Shown in pieces: positions 24,373 to 32,563 of a stretch of 45,954 nt of DNA. Source of the stretch: an uncultured Acidobacteriota bacterium (GTDB lineage: Bacteria; Acidobacteriota; Polarisedimenticolia; Polarisedimenticolales; JAIQFR01); NCBI GenBank assembly GCA_937864465.1, contig CALMJU010000015.1, positions 1 through 45,954 of the forward strand. The letters run 5' to 3'. The position numbers were made by a program, and so were the translations under genes. Numbering within the stretch: position 1 is the stretch's first letter; each line of letters opens with the position of its first letter. The notes under the pieces were generated by a model. It had not been told where the DNA came from and did no database searches. It saw nothing but the letters and a program-made list of their open reading frames with translations.

Positions 24373-25855
24373 GCCCGGAACGCCGGTCCTCCGCGCGGCG
24401 GGGCTCGACAAGTCCTTCCCCGGCGTGCGGGCCCTCCGCGGCGCTCGCCTCGAGGTCCTCGCCGGGGAGGTCCACGCGCTCGTCGGAGAGAACGGCGCCG
24501 GCAAGAGCACGCTCGCGAGGACGGTCGCGGGCGCGGAGACTCCGGACGCCGGGACGGTCGAGATCGCGGGAGTCCCGCTCTCTCCGTTCGCGCCGGCCCG
24601 CGCTCGCCGCCTCGGCGTCGCCGCGATCCATCAGGAGCCTTCCCTCGTCCCCGGCCTCACCGTCCGGGAGAACCTCTTCCTCGGGAAGGAACTGTCGCGC
24701 GGGGGGTTCACGCTCGCTGCCGGAGAGCGGGCGCGCGCGCGGGACGTCCTCTCGCGCCTCGGGGCGGACGTGGACCCCGAAGCCCGCGCGGGGGATCTCG
24801 ATCTCGCGCGGCAGCAACTCGTCGAGATCGCGAGGGCGCTCCTCGACGATGCGCGCCTCCTGCTTCTCGACGAGCCGACGGCCGCGCTGAGCCACGCCGA
24901 GACGCGGCGCCTGTTCAAGGTCGTGCGAGCCCTCGCGGCGCGCGGGACGGGAACGGTCTTCGTCAGCCACCGCCTCGACGAGATCTTCGAGATCGCCGCG
25001 CGCGTGACCGTGATGCGCGACGGCGAGACGCTCGGGACCTGGGGCGCCGGCGACCTGACGCGCGAGCGCCTCGTCGAGCTGATGGTCGGACGGCCGCTCG
25101 ACCGGGAGTTCCCGAAGATCAGGGCGGAGGTCCGGGGCGAGGCCCTCTCGGTTCGCGGCCTCCGCGGAGGCCGGGTGCGCGACGTGTCGTTCTCCGTGCG
25201 ACGCGGCGAGGTGCTCGGCATCGCCGGCCTCGCGGGGAGCGGCCGGACCGACGTGGCCCGGCTGATCTTCGGGGCCGACCGGATCGAGGGAGGGGAGATC
25301 CGCGTCGGGGGCCGCGTCGTCGCGATCCGCTCTCCGCGCGACGCGATCCGCCACGGGATCGCGCTCCTCACCGAGGACCGCAAGGCCCAGGGGCTCTTTC
25401 CCGGCCTCTCGGCCCGCGAGAACTTCGCCCTCCCCGGCCTCGCGCGCTGGTCCCGCCTCGGCTGGATCGCGCGCCGCCGGGAGGGGACCGCGTTCTCCCG
25501 GTGGGTCGGGAGCCTCTCGATCCGCCTCGCCTCGCCGGAACAGCCGGTCCGCAATCTCTCGGGGGGCAACCAGCAGAAGCTCCTCGTCGCGCGGTGGCTC
25601 GAGAGCGACGCCTCGATCCTGATCTTCGACGAGCCGACCCGCGGCGTGGACGTCGGCGCCAAGCGAGAGATCCACCTGCTCGTCAACGACCTCGCGGCGC
25701 GCGGCAAGGCCGTCGTCATGATCTCCTCGGAGCTTCCCGAGATCCTCGGCATGAGCGATCGGATCCTCGTGCTGCGGGACGGGCGGATCCGCGGCGAGAT
25801 CGAGAGCCCGGAGCGGTCGAGCCAGGAGGAGATCCTGTCGATGGCGGTCTCCTGA
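24356..25855 (+). CDS. Sugar ABC transporter ATP-binding protein (RbsA/MglA type, two NBDs)
   Basis: 499 residues from the ATG at 24356. NBD1: Walker A GENGAGKST, signature region DLDLARQQLVEIARALL (weak LSGGQ, as usual for the first half of RbsA), Walker B LLLLDEPTAALS, then SHRLDEIF. NBD2: degenerate Walker A GLAGSGRTDVAR, EDRKAQGLFP, signature LSGGNQQKLLVARWL, Walker B ILIFDEPTRGVDVGAK. This is the CUT2 carbohydrate family. It energises uptake through the permease encoded next, 20 bases downstream. Confidence 0.96.
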   Translation: MRQPTEPGTPVLRAAGLDKSFPGVRALRGARLEVLAGEVHALVGENGAGKSTLARTVAGAETPDAGTVEIAGVPLSPFAPARARRLGVAAIHQEPSLVPGLTVRENLFLGKELSRGGFTLAAGERARARDVLSRLGADVDPEARAGDLDLARQQLVEIARALLDDARLLLLDEPTAALSHAETRRLFKVVRALAARGTGTVFVSHRLDEIFEIAARVTVMRDGETLGTWGAGDLTRERLVELMVGRPLDREFPKIRAEVRGEALSVRGLRGGRVRDVSFSVRRGEVLGIAGLAGSGRTDVARLIFGADRIEGGEIRVGGRVVAIRSPRDAIRHGIALLTEDRKAQGLFPGLSARENFALPGLARWSRLGWIARRREGTAFSRWVGSLSIRLASPEQPVRNLSGGNQQKLLVARWLESDASILIFDEPTRGVDVGAKREIHLLVNDLAARGKAVVMISSELPEILGMSDRILVLRDGRIRGEIESPERSSQEEILSMAVS

Positions 25856-25875
25856 CGGGACCGGGAGGACGGTGC

Positions 25876-27198
25876 ATGGGCCAGACCTTCCGCGATCGCG
25901 TCCTCGCGACTGCGTCGCGCCACGGGATGATCGGGGTGCTCCTGCTCCTCGCGGCGTTCTTCTCGGTGGCGACGCTCCGGGAGCAGAGCCTCGCGGGAGA
26001 GGCGGCGGCGGAGGCGCTCGCCCACCGGGTCGAAACGCTCGCGCGCGGCGGCACGACCGTCGTCGTCGCGGGGCGCGACTCGGACGAGGACCGCAGGTTC
26101 GCAGGCGCTTTCTCCGCGCGCGCCGCGGAGACGGTCCTCGGCGACCCGGCGCGCCTCCGGGACGCCCTGGCGCGCATCGCCGCCTCGGGCCCCCGGCGCG
26201 TCGCAGTCGTCGTCCCCGCCCCGCTCGCGGCGGTGGCGCGCGGCGTGCTCGCGGACCTCCCCGCGCTCGCCGGCTCCGAGGTGCTCGAGCCCCCCTCCTA
26301 TCGCTGGCCGACGTTCCTTCTCCGGGAGAACCTCCTCAACGTCGCGAACCAGATCGCGGTGATCGCGATCGTCGCCGTCGGGATGACGATGGTCATCCTC
26401 ACGGGCGGCATCGACCTCTCGGTCGGCAGCCTGATCGCCCTCGCCGCCGTCGTCGCCGCGTGGATCGTGGAGCGCCTCGGCGCCGAGTCGGCGGGAGCCG
26501 CCGCCATGACTCTCGCCGCGCTCGCCACGATCGCGCTCTGCGCCGCGGTCGGCCTCTTCTCGGGAGGCGTGATCGTCCGCTTCGGCGTCCCCCCCTTCAT
26601 CGCGACTCTCGCCGTCATGCAGGTCGCGAGCGGCGCCGCGTATCTTCTCTCCCGGGGGAAGCCGATCTACCGCCTGCCGCCCGGCTTCGTCGCGATCGGC
26701 CGCGGCTCGGACCCCCTGCTCGGCGTGCCCTGGGGGGTCCTCCTGATGCTCGGGCTCTACGCCGCGGCCCATGTCGTCATGACGCGGACCGTCCTCGGCC
26801 GCCACGTCTATGCGGTCGGCGGGAACGCCGAAGCGGCGCGCCTCGCGGGCGTGCGGGTCGGAGGGGTCATCGCCCTCGCCTACGTCGTCTCGGGAGCGCT
26901 CGCGGGCCTCGGCGGCTTCGTGATGGCCTCCCAGCTCCGGAGCGGCGCCCCGACCTACGGCCTGATGTACGAGCTGTACGTGATCGCCGCCGTCGTCGTG
27001 GGCGGCACGAGCCTCTCGGGAGGCGAGGGGCGCGTCCTCGGGACGCTGATCGGCGCCCTGATCATCGCGGTGATCCAGAACGGCATGAACCTGACGAACG
27101 TCGAGAGCTACACCCAGAAGGTCGTGCTGGGGCTCCTGATCCTGGGAGCGGTGCTCCTCGACCGGATCAAGCGACGCGGGATGGAGAAGAAACGATGA
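25876..27198 (+). CDS. Sugar ABC permease (RbsC-like) with an extra periplasmic domain
   Basis: 440 residues; RbsC-type permeases are usually about 320. GGGAGG precedes the ATG at 25876. After TM1 (about 18-35) comes an unusual insert of about 105 residues (36-140), which reads as alpha/beta: TTVVVAGRDSDEDRRFAGAF, RLRDALARIAASGPRRVAVV, VLADLPALAGSEVLEP. The canonical permease resumes at FLLRENLLNVANQIAVIAIV and GMTMVILTGGIDLSVGSLIA and ends with MNLTNVESYTQKVVLGLLIL. The insert should face the periplasm and may touch the anchored binding protein. Its stop overlaps the GH38 start (ATGA). Confidence 0.92.
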   Translation: MGQTFRDRVLATASRHGMIGVLLLLAAFFSVATLREQSLAGEAAAEALAHRVETLARGGTTVVVAGRDSDEDRRFAGAFSARAAETVLGDPARLRDALARIAASGPRRVAVVVPAPLAAVARGVLADLPALAGSEVLEPPSYRWPTFLLRENLLNVANQIAVIAIVAVGMTMVILTGGIDLSVGSLIALAAVVAAWIVERLGAESAGAAAMTLAALATIALCAAVGLFSGGVIVRFGVPPFIATLAVMQVASGAAYLLSRGKPIYRLPPGFVAIGRGSDPLLGVPWGVLLMLGLYAAAHVVMTRTVLGRHVYAVGGNAEAARLAGVRVGGVIALAYVVSGALAGLGGFVMASQLRSGAPTYGLMYELYVIAAVVVGGTSLSGGEGRVLGTLIGALIIAVIQNGMNLTNVESYTQKVVLGLLILGAVLLDRIKRRGMEKKR

Positions 27199-30100
27199 GA
27201 ACGCGAAACGACGAAGCCGGTGGGCGCCGGAGAGACTGCAACCCGTGGGGACGACAGGGGCACAGAGGCTGCAACCCGTCGTCCCGACGGGCCGCGTTCC
27301 TCGTCCTCGTCCTTTACACCCTCGCTCTCCCGGCTCGCGCAGGGGCCGCGGAGCCGACTTCATCGCAAACACCCGTTCTTTACGTCGTTTCCACCTCCCA
27401 CCTCGACACGCAGTGGCGCTGGACGATCCGCGACACGATCGAGCGGTTCGTCCCGGCGACGATGCGGGAGAACTTCGCCCATTTCGAGAGGTACCCCGGA
27501 TACGTGTTCAGCTTCGAGGGGGCGTTCCGCTACTCCCTGATGAAGGAGTACTACCCGCCGGAGTGGGAGCGGGTTAAGAAGTACGTCCGCGCGGGACGGT
27601 GGCGGGTCGCCGGGAGCTGGTGGGACGCGGTGGACACGCACGTGCCGTCGCCCGAGTCGCTGATCCGCCAGGCGCTCTACGGCAACGGGTTCTTCCGGCG
27701 CGAGTTCGGGACGACGAGCCGGGACGTGTTCCTCCCAGACTGCTTCGGGTTCGGGTACGCGCTCCCCGCCGCCGCGTCGCACGCGGGGCTCGTGGGGTTC
27801 ACGACGCAGAAGCTGACCTGGGGCTCGGCGTACGGGATGCCGTTCCCGGTCGGGCTCTGGGAGGGGGTGGACGGCTCCCGGCTCGTCGCGTCGCTGAATC
27901 CCGGCAACTACGTCGCGAGGATCGAGAGCGACCTGTCGTCCGACCCCGCGGTCCTCGAGGCGGTCGAGAAGCAGCGCGCCCTTTCCGGAATCCCCGTCGC
28001 CATGCGCTTCTTCGGCGTCGGCGACCAGGGCGGGGGGCCCGACGCTCCCTCGGTCGCGCGGCTCGTGGAGGCGATGTCGGGGAAGGGGCCGGTCGAGGTC
28101 CGCAGCGCGGGCGCCGACGACCTCGCTCGCGACCTCGCCGCCCGGCTCCGGGAGCCGGACCCGCCGAGGCTGCCGCTCTACCGGGGCGAGCTCCCGATGA
28201 CGGCGCACGGGGCGGGCTGCTACACCTCGCAGGCGGCGATGAAGCGCTGGAACCGGAAGAACGAGCGCCTCGCCGACGCGGCGGAGCGCGCGGCCGTGGC
28301 CGCGGGCTGGCTCGGCGCCGCCGCCTACCCCCGGGAGACGTTGGCGGGCGCCTGGAAGCGGTTCCTGTGGCACCAGTTCCACGACGATCTGACGGGCACG
28401 AGCATTCCCGAGGCCTACGCGTTCTCCTGGGACGACGAGCTGATCTCGCTCTCGGAGTTCGCCGGAGTCCTGGGCGACGCCGTCGGCGGCGTCGCGTCGG
28501 GACTCGACACGCGCGCCCGAGGGATCCCGGTCGTCGTCTACAACGCGCTGTCGGCGCCGCGCGAGGAAGTCGTCGAGGCCGATCTCGCTTTCGAGGGAGG
28601 GCCGCCGCCCGCGGTCCGCGTGCTCGGCCCCGACGGGAAGGAGACTCCCGCCCAGATCGTCGAGACGTCCGGATCTAGCGCTCGCGTGGTCTTCCTCGCG
28701 CGGGTGCCCCCGCTCGGCTACTCGGTCTTCGACGTCCGCCCGGCGGCGGCCCCCGCGCCGGGCGGCGCGCTCCGCGCGGACGCCGCGGGTCTGGAGAACG
28801 AGCGGTACCGCGTCCGTCTCGACGGGCGAGGGGACGTCGCCTCGATCTTCGACAAGAGAAGCGCCCGCGAGATCCTCTCGGCGCCGCTCGCCCTCCAGCT
28901 GATCGCGGACGATCCGGGGAAGTGGCCCGCGTGGGAGATCGACTACGACGACCTGTCCGCGAAGCCGCGGGCGGTCGTCGCCGGGCCCGCGAGGGTCCGC
29001 GTCGCCGAGAGCGGCCCCGCCCGCGTGGCGCTCGAGGTCGAGCGCGAGGCCGGCGGATCGACGTTCGTCCAAACGATTCGCCTCGCAGCCGGCGGGGCTG
29101 GGGACCGCGTCGAGATCGACGGCGAGATCGACTGGAGGACTCCGGGGGCGCTCCTAAAGGCGGCGTTCCCGCTCTCGGTCGAGAGCGAGAAGGCGACCTA
29201 CGATCTGGGCCTCGGCACGATCGAGCGCGGTGTCAACCGGAAGGAGCTGTACGAGGTGCCCGCGCAGCAATGGGCGGACGTCACCGCGGCCGACGGGACC
29301 TACGGCGTCGCCATCCTGAACGACGGCCGCTACGGCTGGGACCGCCCCGGTGCGGGCACGCTGCGCCTCTCCCTCGTGCGCACGCCTGCCGTCAACGACG
29401 CGTGGTCGTGGGTCGGCGACCAGAGGTCGCAGGACCTCGGCCGCCACCGGGTCCTCTACGCGCTCGTGGGGCACGAGGGCGACCACCGGGCGGGAGGGGT
29501 CGCGTGGCAGGCCGACCGCCTCAACCAGCCGCTCGCCGCCTGGCAGGCGAGGCCGCACGCGGGGCCGCTGGGCCGCAGCTTCTCCCTCGCCTCGGTCTCG
29601 ACGAGGGGCGGGGTCTGGCCCTCGGTTTCGATCGGAGCGCTGAAGCTGGCGGAGGAGGGGGACGAGATCGTCGTGCGCCTCTACGAGCGGTCGGGGACGA
29701 GGACCGAGAACGCGCGCCTCGCGTTCGCTCGGCCGATCGCCTCCGCGCGGGAGATCAACGGCGCGGAGGAAGATCTCGACGCGGCCGCTCGGGCGGACGC
29801 TCCGGCTTTCCGCGTCGAGAACGGCGCGCTCGTGGCTTCGTTTCTCCCGTACCGGCCGCGGACGTTCGCGATCCGGCTCGCGGCCCCGCCGGCGCGACTC
29901 GGCCCGCCGACGTCGCGACCGCTCGATCTCCCGTTCGACCTCGACGGCGCGAGCCTCGACGGAGCCCCGGCGGACGGCGATTTCGACGGGAAGGGGCTGA
30001 CGCTCGCCGGGGAGCTGTTTCCCGGGGAGATCCTCGCCGCGGGCGTGCCGTTCCGCTTCGGCTCGCCCGAGCCAGGCAGGAAGAACGTCCTCACGGGGAC

Positions 30101-31235
30101 GGGGCAGGAGATCCCCCTCCCGCCGGGCCGCTGGAACCGGCTGTACCTCGTGGCGGCCTCGGTCGGGGGGGACGCGGACCTCGAGGTCGCGGCAAGCGGG
30201 AAGACGGAGCGTCTTCCCCTCCAGGCCTGGGACGAGCCGGTCGGGCAGTGGGACGACCGCCTCGGATCGGGCAAGCTCGTGCACGACCCCGACGAGATCG
30301 CGCCGGCCTATCTCAAGCCCGCCCGGGTCGCCTGGGCGGGAACGCACCGGCACCACCGCGAGACGGGGAACGAGGCCTACGCCCTGACGCGGTTCTTCCT
30401 CCATCGCGTGGACCTGCCCGAGGGGGCGCGGTCCGTGAGGCTCTCCGTCGAGCCGAGGGCGCGGATCCTGGCGGCAACGGTCGCGCGGAGCGCTCTCGAC
30501 GACGTCCGCGTGGCGCAGCCGTTCCTGGACCCGCCGCTCGCGACGCGGGTGAGGGTCTCGGCGCCGAGCGAGGTGTTCCTCGACACCCTGGCCGTGATCC
30601 TCTCGTCGCCGACCCGCGGCGCCGAGATCCGCTACACGCTCGACGGGAGCCCCCCATCGCGCGAGTCGCCGCTCTACGAGGGGCCGATCTCGCTCGCGGC
30701 CTCGGCGACCGTCAAGGCGCGGGCGTTCGCTCCCGGTCTCGACGACGCCTTCGTCGCGTCGGCCGCGTTCCGGAAAGAGACGCCGAAGGCCCCATCGCGA
30801 AAGACGCCCGCGAGCCCCGGTCTCTCTTGCCGCTACTACGAGGGAACTTGGTCCGACCTGCCGCGGTTCCAGTCGCTCGAGCCTGCGCGCATCGAGACGG
30901 TCGCGGCGGTCGGCCTCCCGCCGTTCGCCAGGGAGGAGAACCTCGCGCTCGAACTCCGCGGCTACCTGCGCGTGCCCGAGAGGGGCGTGTACACGTTCTG
31001 GCTGACGTCGGACGACGGGAGCGCGCTCTGGCTCGACGGCGGGCGCCTGATCGACGCCGATCGCCTGGGCGGCACCACGGGCGAGAGGGCTGAGATCGCG
31101 CTCGAGGCCGGGCTCCACGCCCTCTACCTGCCGTACTTCCAGCGCCGCGGCGAGCGCGCCCTGGTGCTCGAGATGGCGGCGCCCGGGGGCGCGAGGAAAC
31201 CGGTGTCCCCCGCCGACCTGTTCCACGGGGAGTGA
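27195..31235 (+). CDS. Exported GH38 alpha-mannosidase with CHB_HEX_C-like and PA14 domains
   Basis: 1346 residues, very long for the family. GGAGAAG precedes the ATG. Residues 1-32 are an odd, repeat-derived basic and Cys-containing extension; the hydrophobic export signal follows (33-52, AAFLVLVLYTLALPARAGA). GH38 catalytic domain about 60-370: zinc ligands in TSHLDTQWRW (His69, Asp71), WWDAVDTHVPSPESLIRQ, and the nucleophile in FLPDCFGFG (Asp182). The GH38 middle and C-terminal beta domains follow to about 900. Near 1118-1200 lies a chitobiase C-terminal/Fn3-associated domain (EIRYTLDGSPPSRESPLYEG), then a PA14 carbohydrate-binding domain (about 1210-1330, GYLRVPERGVYTFWLTSDDG). It removes alpha-mannosyl residues outside the inner membrane. 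Co-transcription with the CUT2 transporter fits cleavage followed by uptake. Confidence 0.93.
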   Translation: MRTRNDEAGGRRRDCNPWGRQGHRGCNPSSRRAAFLVLVLYTLALPARAGAAEPTSSQTPVLYVVSTSHLDTQWRWTIRDTIERFVPATMRENFAHFERYPGYVFSFEGAFRYSLMKEYYPPEWERVKKYVRAGRWRVAGSWWDAVDTHVPSPESLIRQALYGNGFFRREFGTTSRDVFLPDCFGFGYALPAAASHAGLVGFTTQKLTWGSAYGMPFPVGLWEGVDGSRLVASLNPGNYVARIESDLSSDPAVLEAVEKQRALSGIPVAMRFFGVGDQGGGPDAPSVARLVEAMSGKGPVEVRSAGADDLARDLAARLREPDPPRLPLYRGELPMTAHGAGCYTSQAAMKRWNRKNERLADAAERAAVAAGWLGAAAYPRETLAGAWKRFLWHQFHDDLTGTSIPEAYAFSWDDELISLSEFAGVLGDAVGGVASGLDTRARGIPVVVYNALSAPREEVVEADLAFEGGPPPAVRVLGPDGKETPAQIVETSGSSARVVFLARVPPLGYSVFDVRPAAAPAPGGALRADAAGLENERYRVRLDGRGDVASIFDKRSAREILSAPLALQLIADDPGKWPAWEIDYDDLSAKPRAVVAGPARVRVAESGPARVALEVEREAGGSTFVQTIRLAAGGAGDRVEIDGEIDWRTPGALLKAAFPLSVESEKATYDLGLGTIERGVNRKELYEVPAQQWADVTAADGTYGVAILNDGRYGWDRPGAGTLRLSLVRTPAVNDAWSWVGDQRSQDLGRHRVLYALVGHEGDHRAGGVAWQADRLNQPLAAWQARPHAGPLGRSFSLASVSTRGGVWPSVSIGALKLAEEGDEIVVRLYERSGTRTENARLAFARPIASAREINGAEEDLDAAARADAPAFRVENGALVASFLPYRPRTFAIRLAAPPARLGPPTSRPLDLPFDLDGASLDGAPADGDFDGKGLTLAGELFPGEILAAGVPFRFGSPEPGRKNVLTGTGQEIPLPPGRWNRLYLVAASVGGDADLEVAASGKTERLPLQAWDEPVGQWDDRLGSGKLVHDPDEIAPAYLKPARVAWAGTHRHHRETGNEAYALTRFFLHRVDLPEGARSVRLSVEPRARILAATVARSALDDVRVAQPFLDPPLATRVRVSAPSEVFLDTLAVILSSPTRGAEIRYTLDGSPPSRESPLYEGPISLAASATVKARAFAPGLDDAFVASAAFRKETPKAPSRKTPASPGLSCRYYEGTWSDLPRFQSLEPARIETVAAVGLPPFAREENLALELRGYLRVPERGVYTFWLTSDDGSALWLDGGRLIDADRLGGTTGERAEIALEAGLHALYLPYFQRRGERALVLEMAAPGGARKPVSPADLFHGE
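27232..27291. repeat. Tandem repeat and hairpin inside the 5' end of the GH38 gene
   Basis: GAGACTGCAACCCGT (27232-27246) recurs with one change at 27265-27279, a period of 33 bases or 11 codons, keeping frame. The second copy runs into CCCGTCG-TCC-CGACGGG (27275-27291), a perfect 7-bp hairpin. GGGACGAC (27248-27255) pairs with GTCGTCCC (27278-27285). It looks like a REP-type sequence captured ahead of the signal peptide. Confidence 0.6.
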
Positions 31236-31283
31236 GGGAGGATGGGAAGGAAGGGATGGGAAAAGATGGGCAGGGATGAAGGG
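31236..31283 (+). repeat. G-rich tract with seven GGG runs
   Basis: Directly after the GH38 stop, seven GGG runs are separated by loops of 5, 6, 2, 7, 2 and 5 bases (runs at 31236, 31244, 31253, 31258, 31268, 31273 and 31281). This meets the usual G-quadruplex pattern on the coding strand, so it could form in the 3' untranslated RNA. Confidence 0.65.
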
Positions 31284-31354
31284 AGCGATCGCGAGCTGCT
31301 CGCCGGAAGACCCGGGAAGCGCACGACTTCCGGCCTCCCGTTCCTCGTCCCGCG

Positions 31355-31383
31355 TTGACGGGATGTGGGCCCGGTGGTAAATT
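31355..31383 (+). promoter_or_regulatory. Promoter of tRNA-Asn
   Basis: TTGACG (31355-31360), exactly 17 bases, then TAAATT (31378-31383) in an AT-rich patch. The predicted start lies near 31390, about 34 bases before the mature tRNA. Confidence 0.6.
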
Positions 31384-31423
31384 TCCCGCGCTCCGGGCGA
31401 CGATGCCGCCCGCAGGCACATGG

Positions 31424-31499
<76 letters not shown>

Positions 31500-31852
31500 G
31501 CCCGATCAGAAACAACAAAACGGCGATCAGCTAAGCTCAAACGGGACGCATCCGGTCCCGGACACCGAAGAAAATCCGCGAGACTCGCGGAGACTGCGTC
31601 GACGAACAGGACGACCGGCTCTCTGCCTGCGGACGTCGCCAGCCGCGTCCCATCCACGAGGGTTGCGGTGGGCCGGTTCGGCTCTCTGGCTCTCCTGCGG
31701 TCGGCAGAGAGCCATGCCGTCTTCGAGCACGATGGGAGCATCCAGCCGAACGGCAAGGGGGGGAATCGGCTCGGCCGCTCCTGCACATCTTGTCACCAAG
31801 GAGTGTCGCACAAGCAGAGCCTGGGTCATCTCCGCTGCTTCCCCTCTCGCAG
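31500..31852. other. 353 bases after the tRNA without a convincing gene
   Basis: No reading frame here has convincing protein features. It contains a 9-bp perfect inverted repeat, GGCTCTCTG (31680-31688) and CAGAGAGCC (31705-31713), with a 16-base loop. This might serve the - strand HEAT gene ending at 31853, though no T tract follows. The 5' part could be the left junction of the integrated element. Confidence 0.4.
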
Positions 31853-32563
31853 TCAGCGCGCCTGGGTACCCGCCGACTGTGCCTCCAACCTTCGAATGTT
31901 CTTTTCCAGGCCCCTACGGTGCGTGGGATTAGTCGTTGACCCCGCGAGCTTCCTGAGCGGTTCTATCGCCCGCGGATCGCCGAGGATCTCCAACCCCTTT
32001 GCACCTCTCCATTGGTACACTTCGGACAGGGACAGAGTCGCCTCCAACATCGGCTCAAAATCCGAGCGATCCCCAATCACCCCGAGCACGTGGACCGCGT
32101 GCGCCCTGACACTCATGTGTTCGTGCTTCAGAAGGCGTAGCAGATCTGGGCGCACTGCGCTCTCGCGCCGATTTCCGAACGCGACGATCGCCGCGATCAA
32201 CACGCGCGGTTCCATCTGAGTCTTCAAGACGCCGGACAGCCGTTCCATCGCCGCCGGCGTCGCCAGGGCATCAAAGACCCTCACTGCCCAGACCCGACAC
32301 TGATGAGGACTTTCCTGACAGAGTGGGATGCCGAGATCTCCTCCCCCCGTCTTTAGCACGTGGTCGCAGCATGGGAGCACTGCATCACCGAATTTAAGAA
32401 GCTCCGGGCTGACGTACGCGTAATCCATACTCTCTAGGCCTTCTGGAAACGTCCTTCGGAACACGGCGGAACTGCAAAAGTCGCCGTTTGCCGTCGCCAT
32501 GCTTGCTGCCGGGCCAAGAACTGTGAGGGAAGCGATTACGAAGAGCGGAACACGGGGGCTCAT
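31853..32563 (-). CDS. Secreted HEAT-repeat-like protein
   Basis: 236 residues. Signal peptide about 1-25 (FVIASLTVLGPAASMATA-N). The mature part has four or five helical repeats: AVRVFDALATPAAMERLSGV, RVLIAAIVAFGNRRESAVRP, SVRAHAVHVLGVIGDRSDFE, QWRGAKGLEILGDPRAIEPL. These fit HEAT/PBS-lyase-like repeats, which are protein-interaction scaffolds. N-terminal Cys residues (FCSS, PCCDH, PLCQESPHQC) may form disulfides. The start ATG overlaps the stop of the larger upstream gene (ATGA), so the two are coupled. GC is visibly lower than in the first 31 kb. Confidence 0.75.
   Translation of the reverse strand: MSPRVPLFVIASLTVLGPAASMATANGDFCSSAVFRRTFPEGLESMDYAYVSPELLKFGDAVLPCCDHVLKTGGGDLGIPLCQESPHQCRVWAVRVFDALATPAAMERLSGVLKTQMEPRVLIAAIVAFGNRRESAVRPDLLRLLKHEHMSVRAHAVHVLGVIGDRSDFEPMLEATLSLSEVYQWRGAKGLEILGDPRAIEPLRKLAGSTTNPTHRRGLEKNIRRLEAQSAGTQAR

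Noticed and set aside
31303-31333. CCGGAAG/CTTCCGG inverted repeat as terminator of the GH38 operon
   Set aside because: Seven base pairs with a 17-base loop and no T tract; too weak to call.
31668-32219. + strand ORF of 183 residues after the tRNA
   Set aside because: Mixed, low-quality composition without a Shine-Dalgarno, and mostly antisense to the HEAT-like gene.
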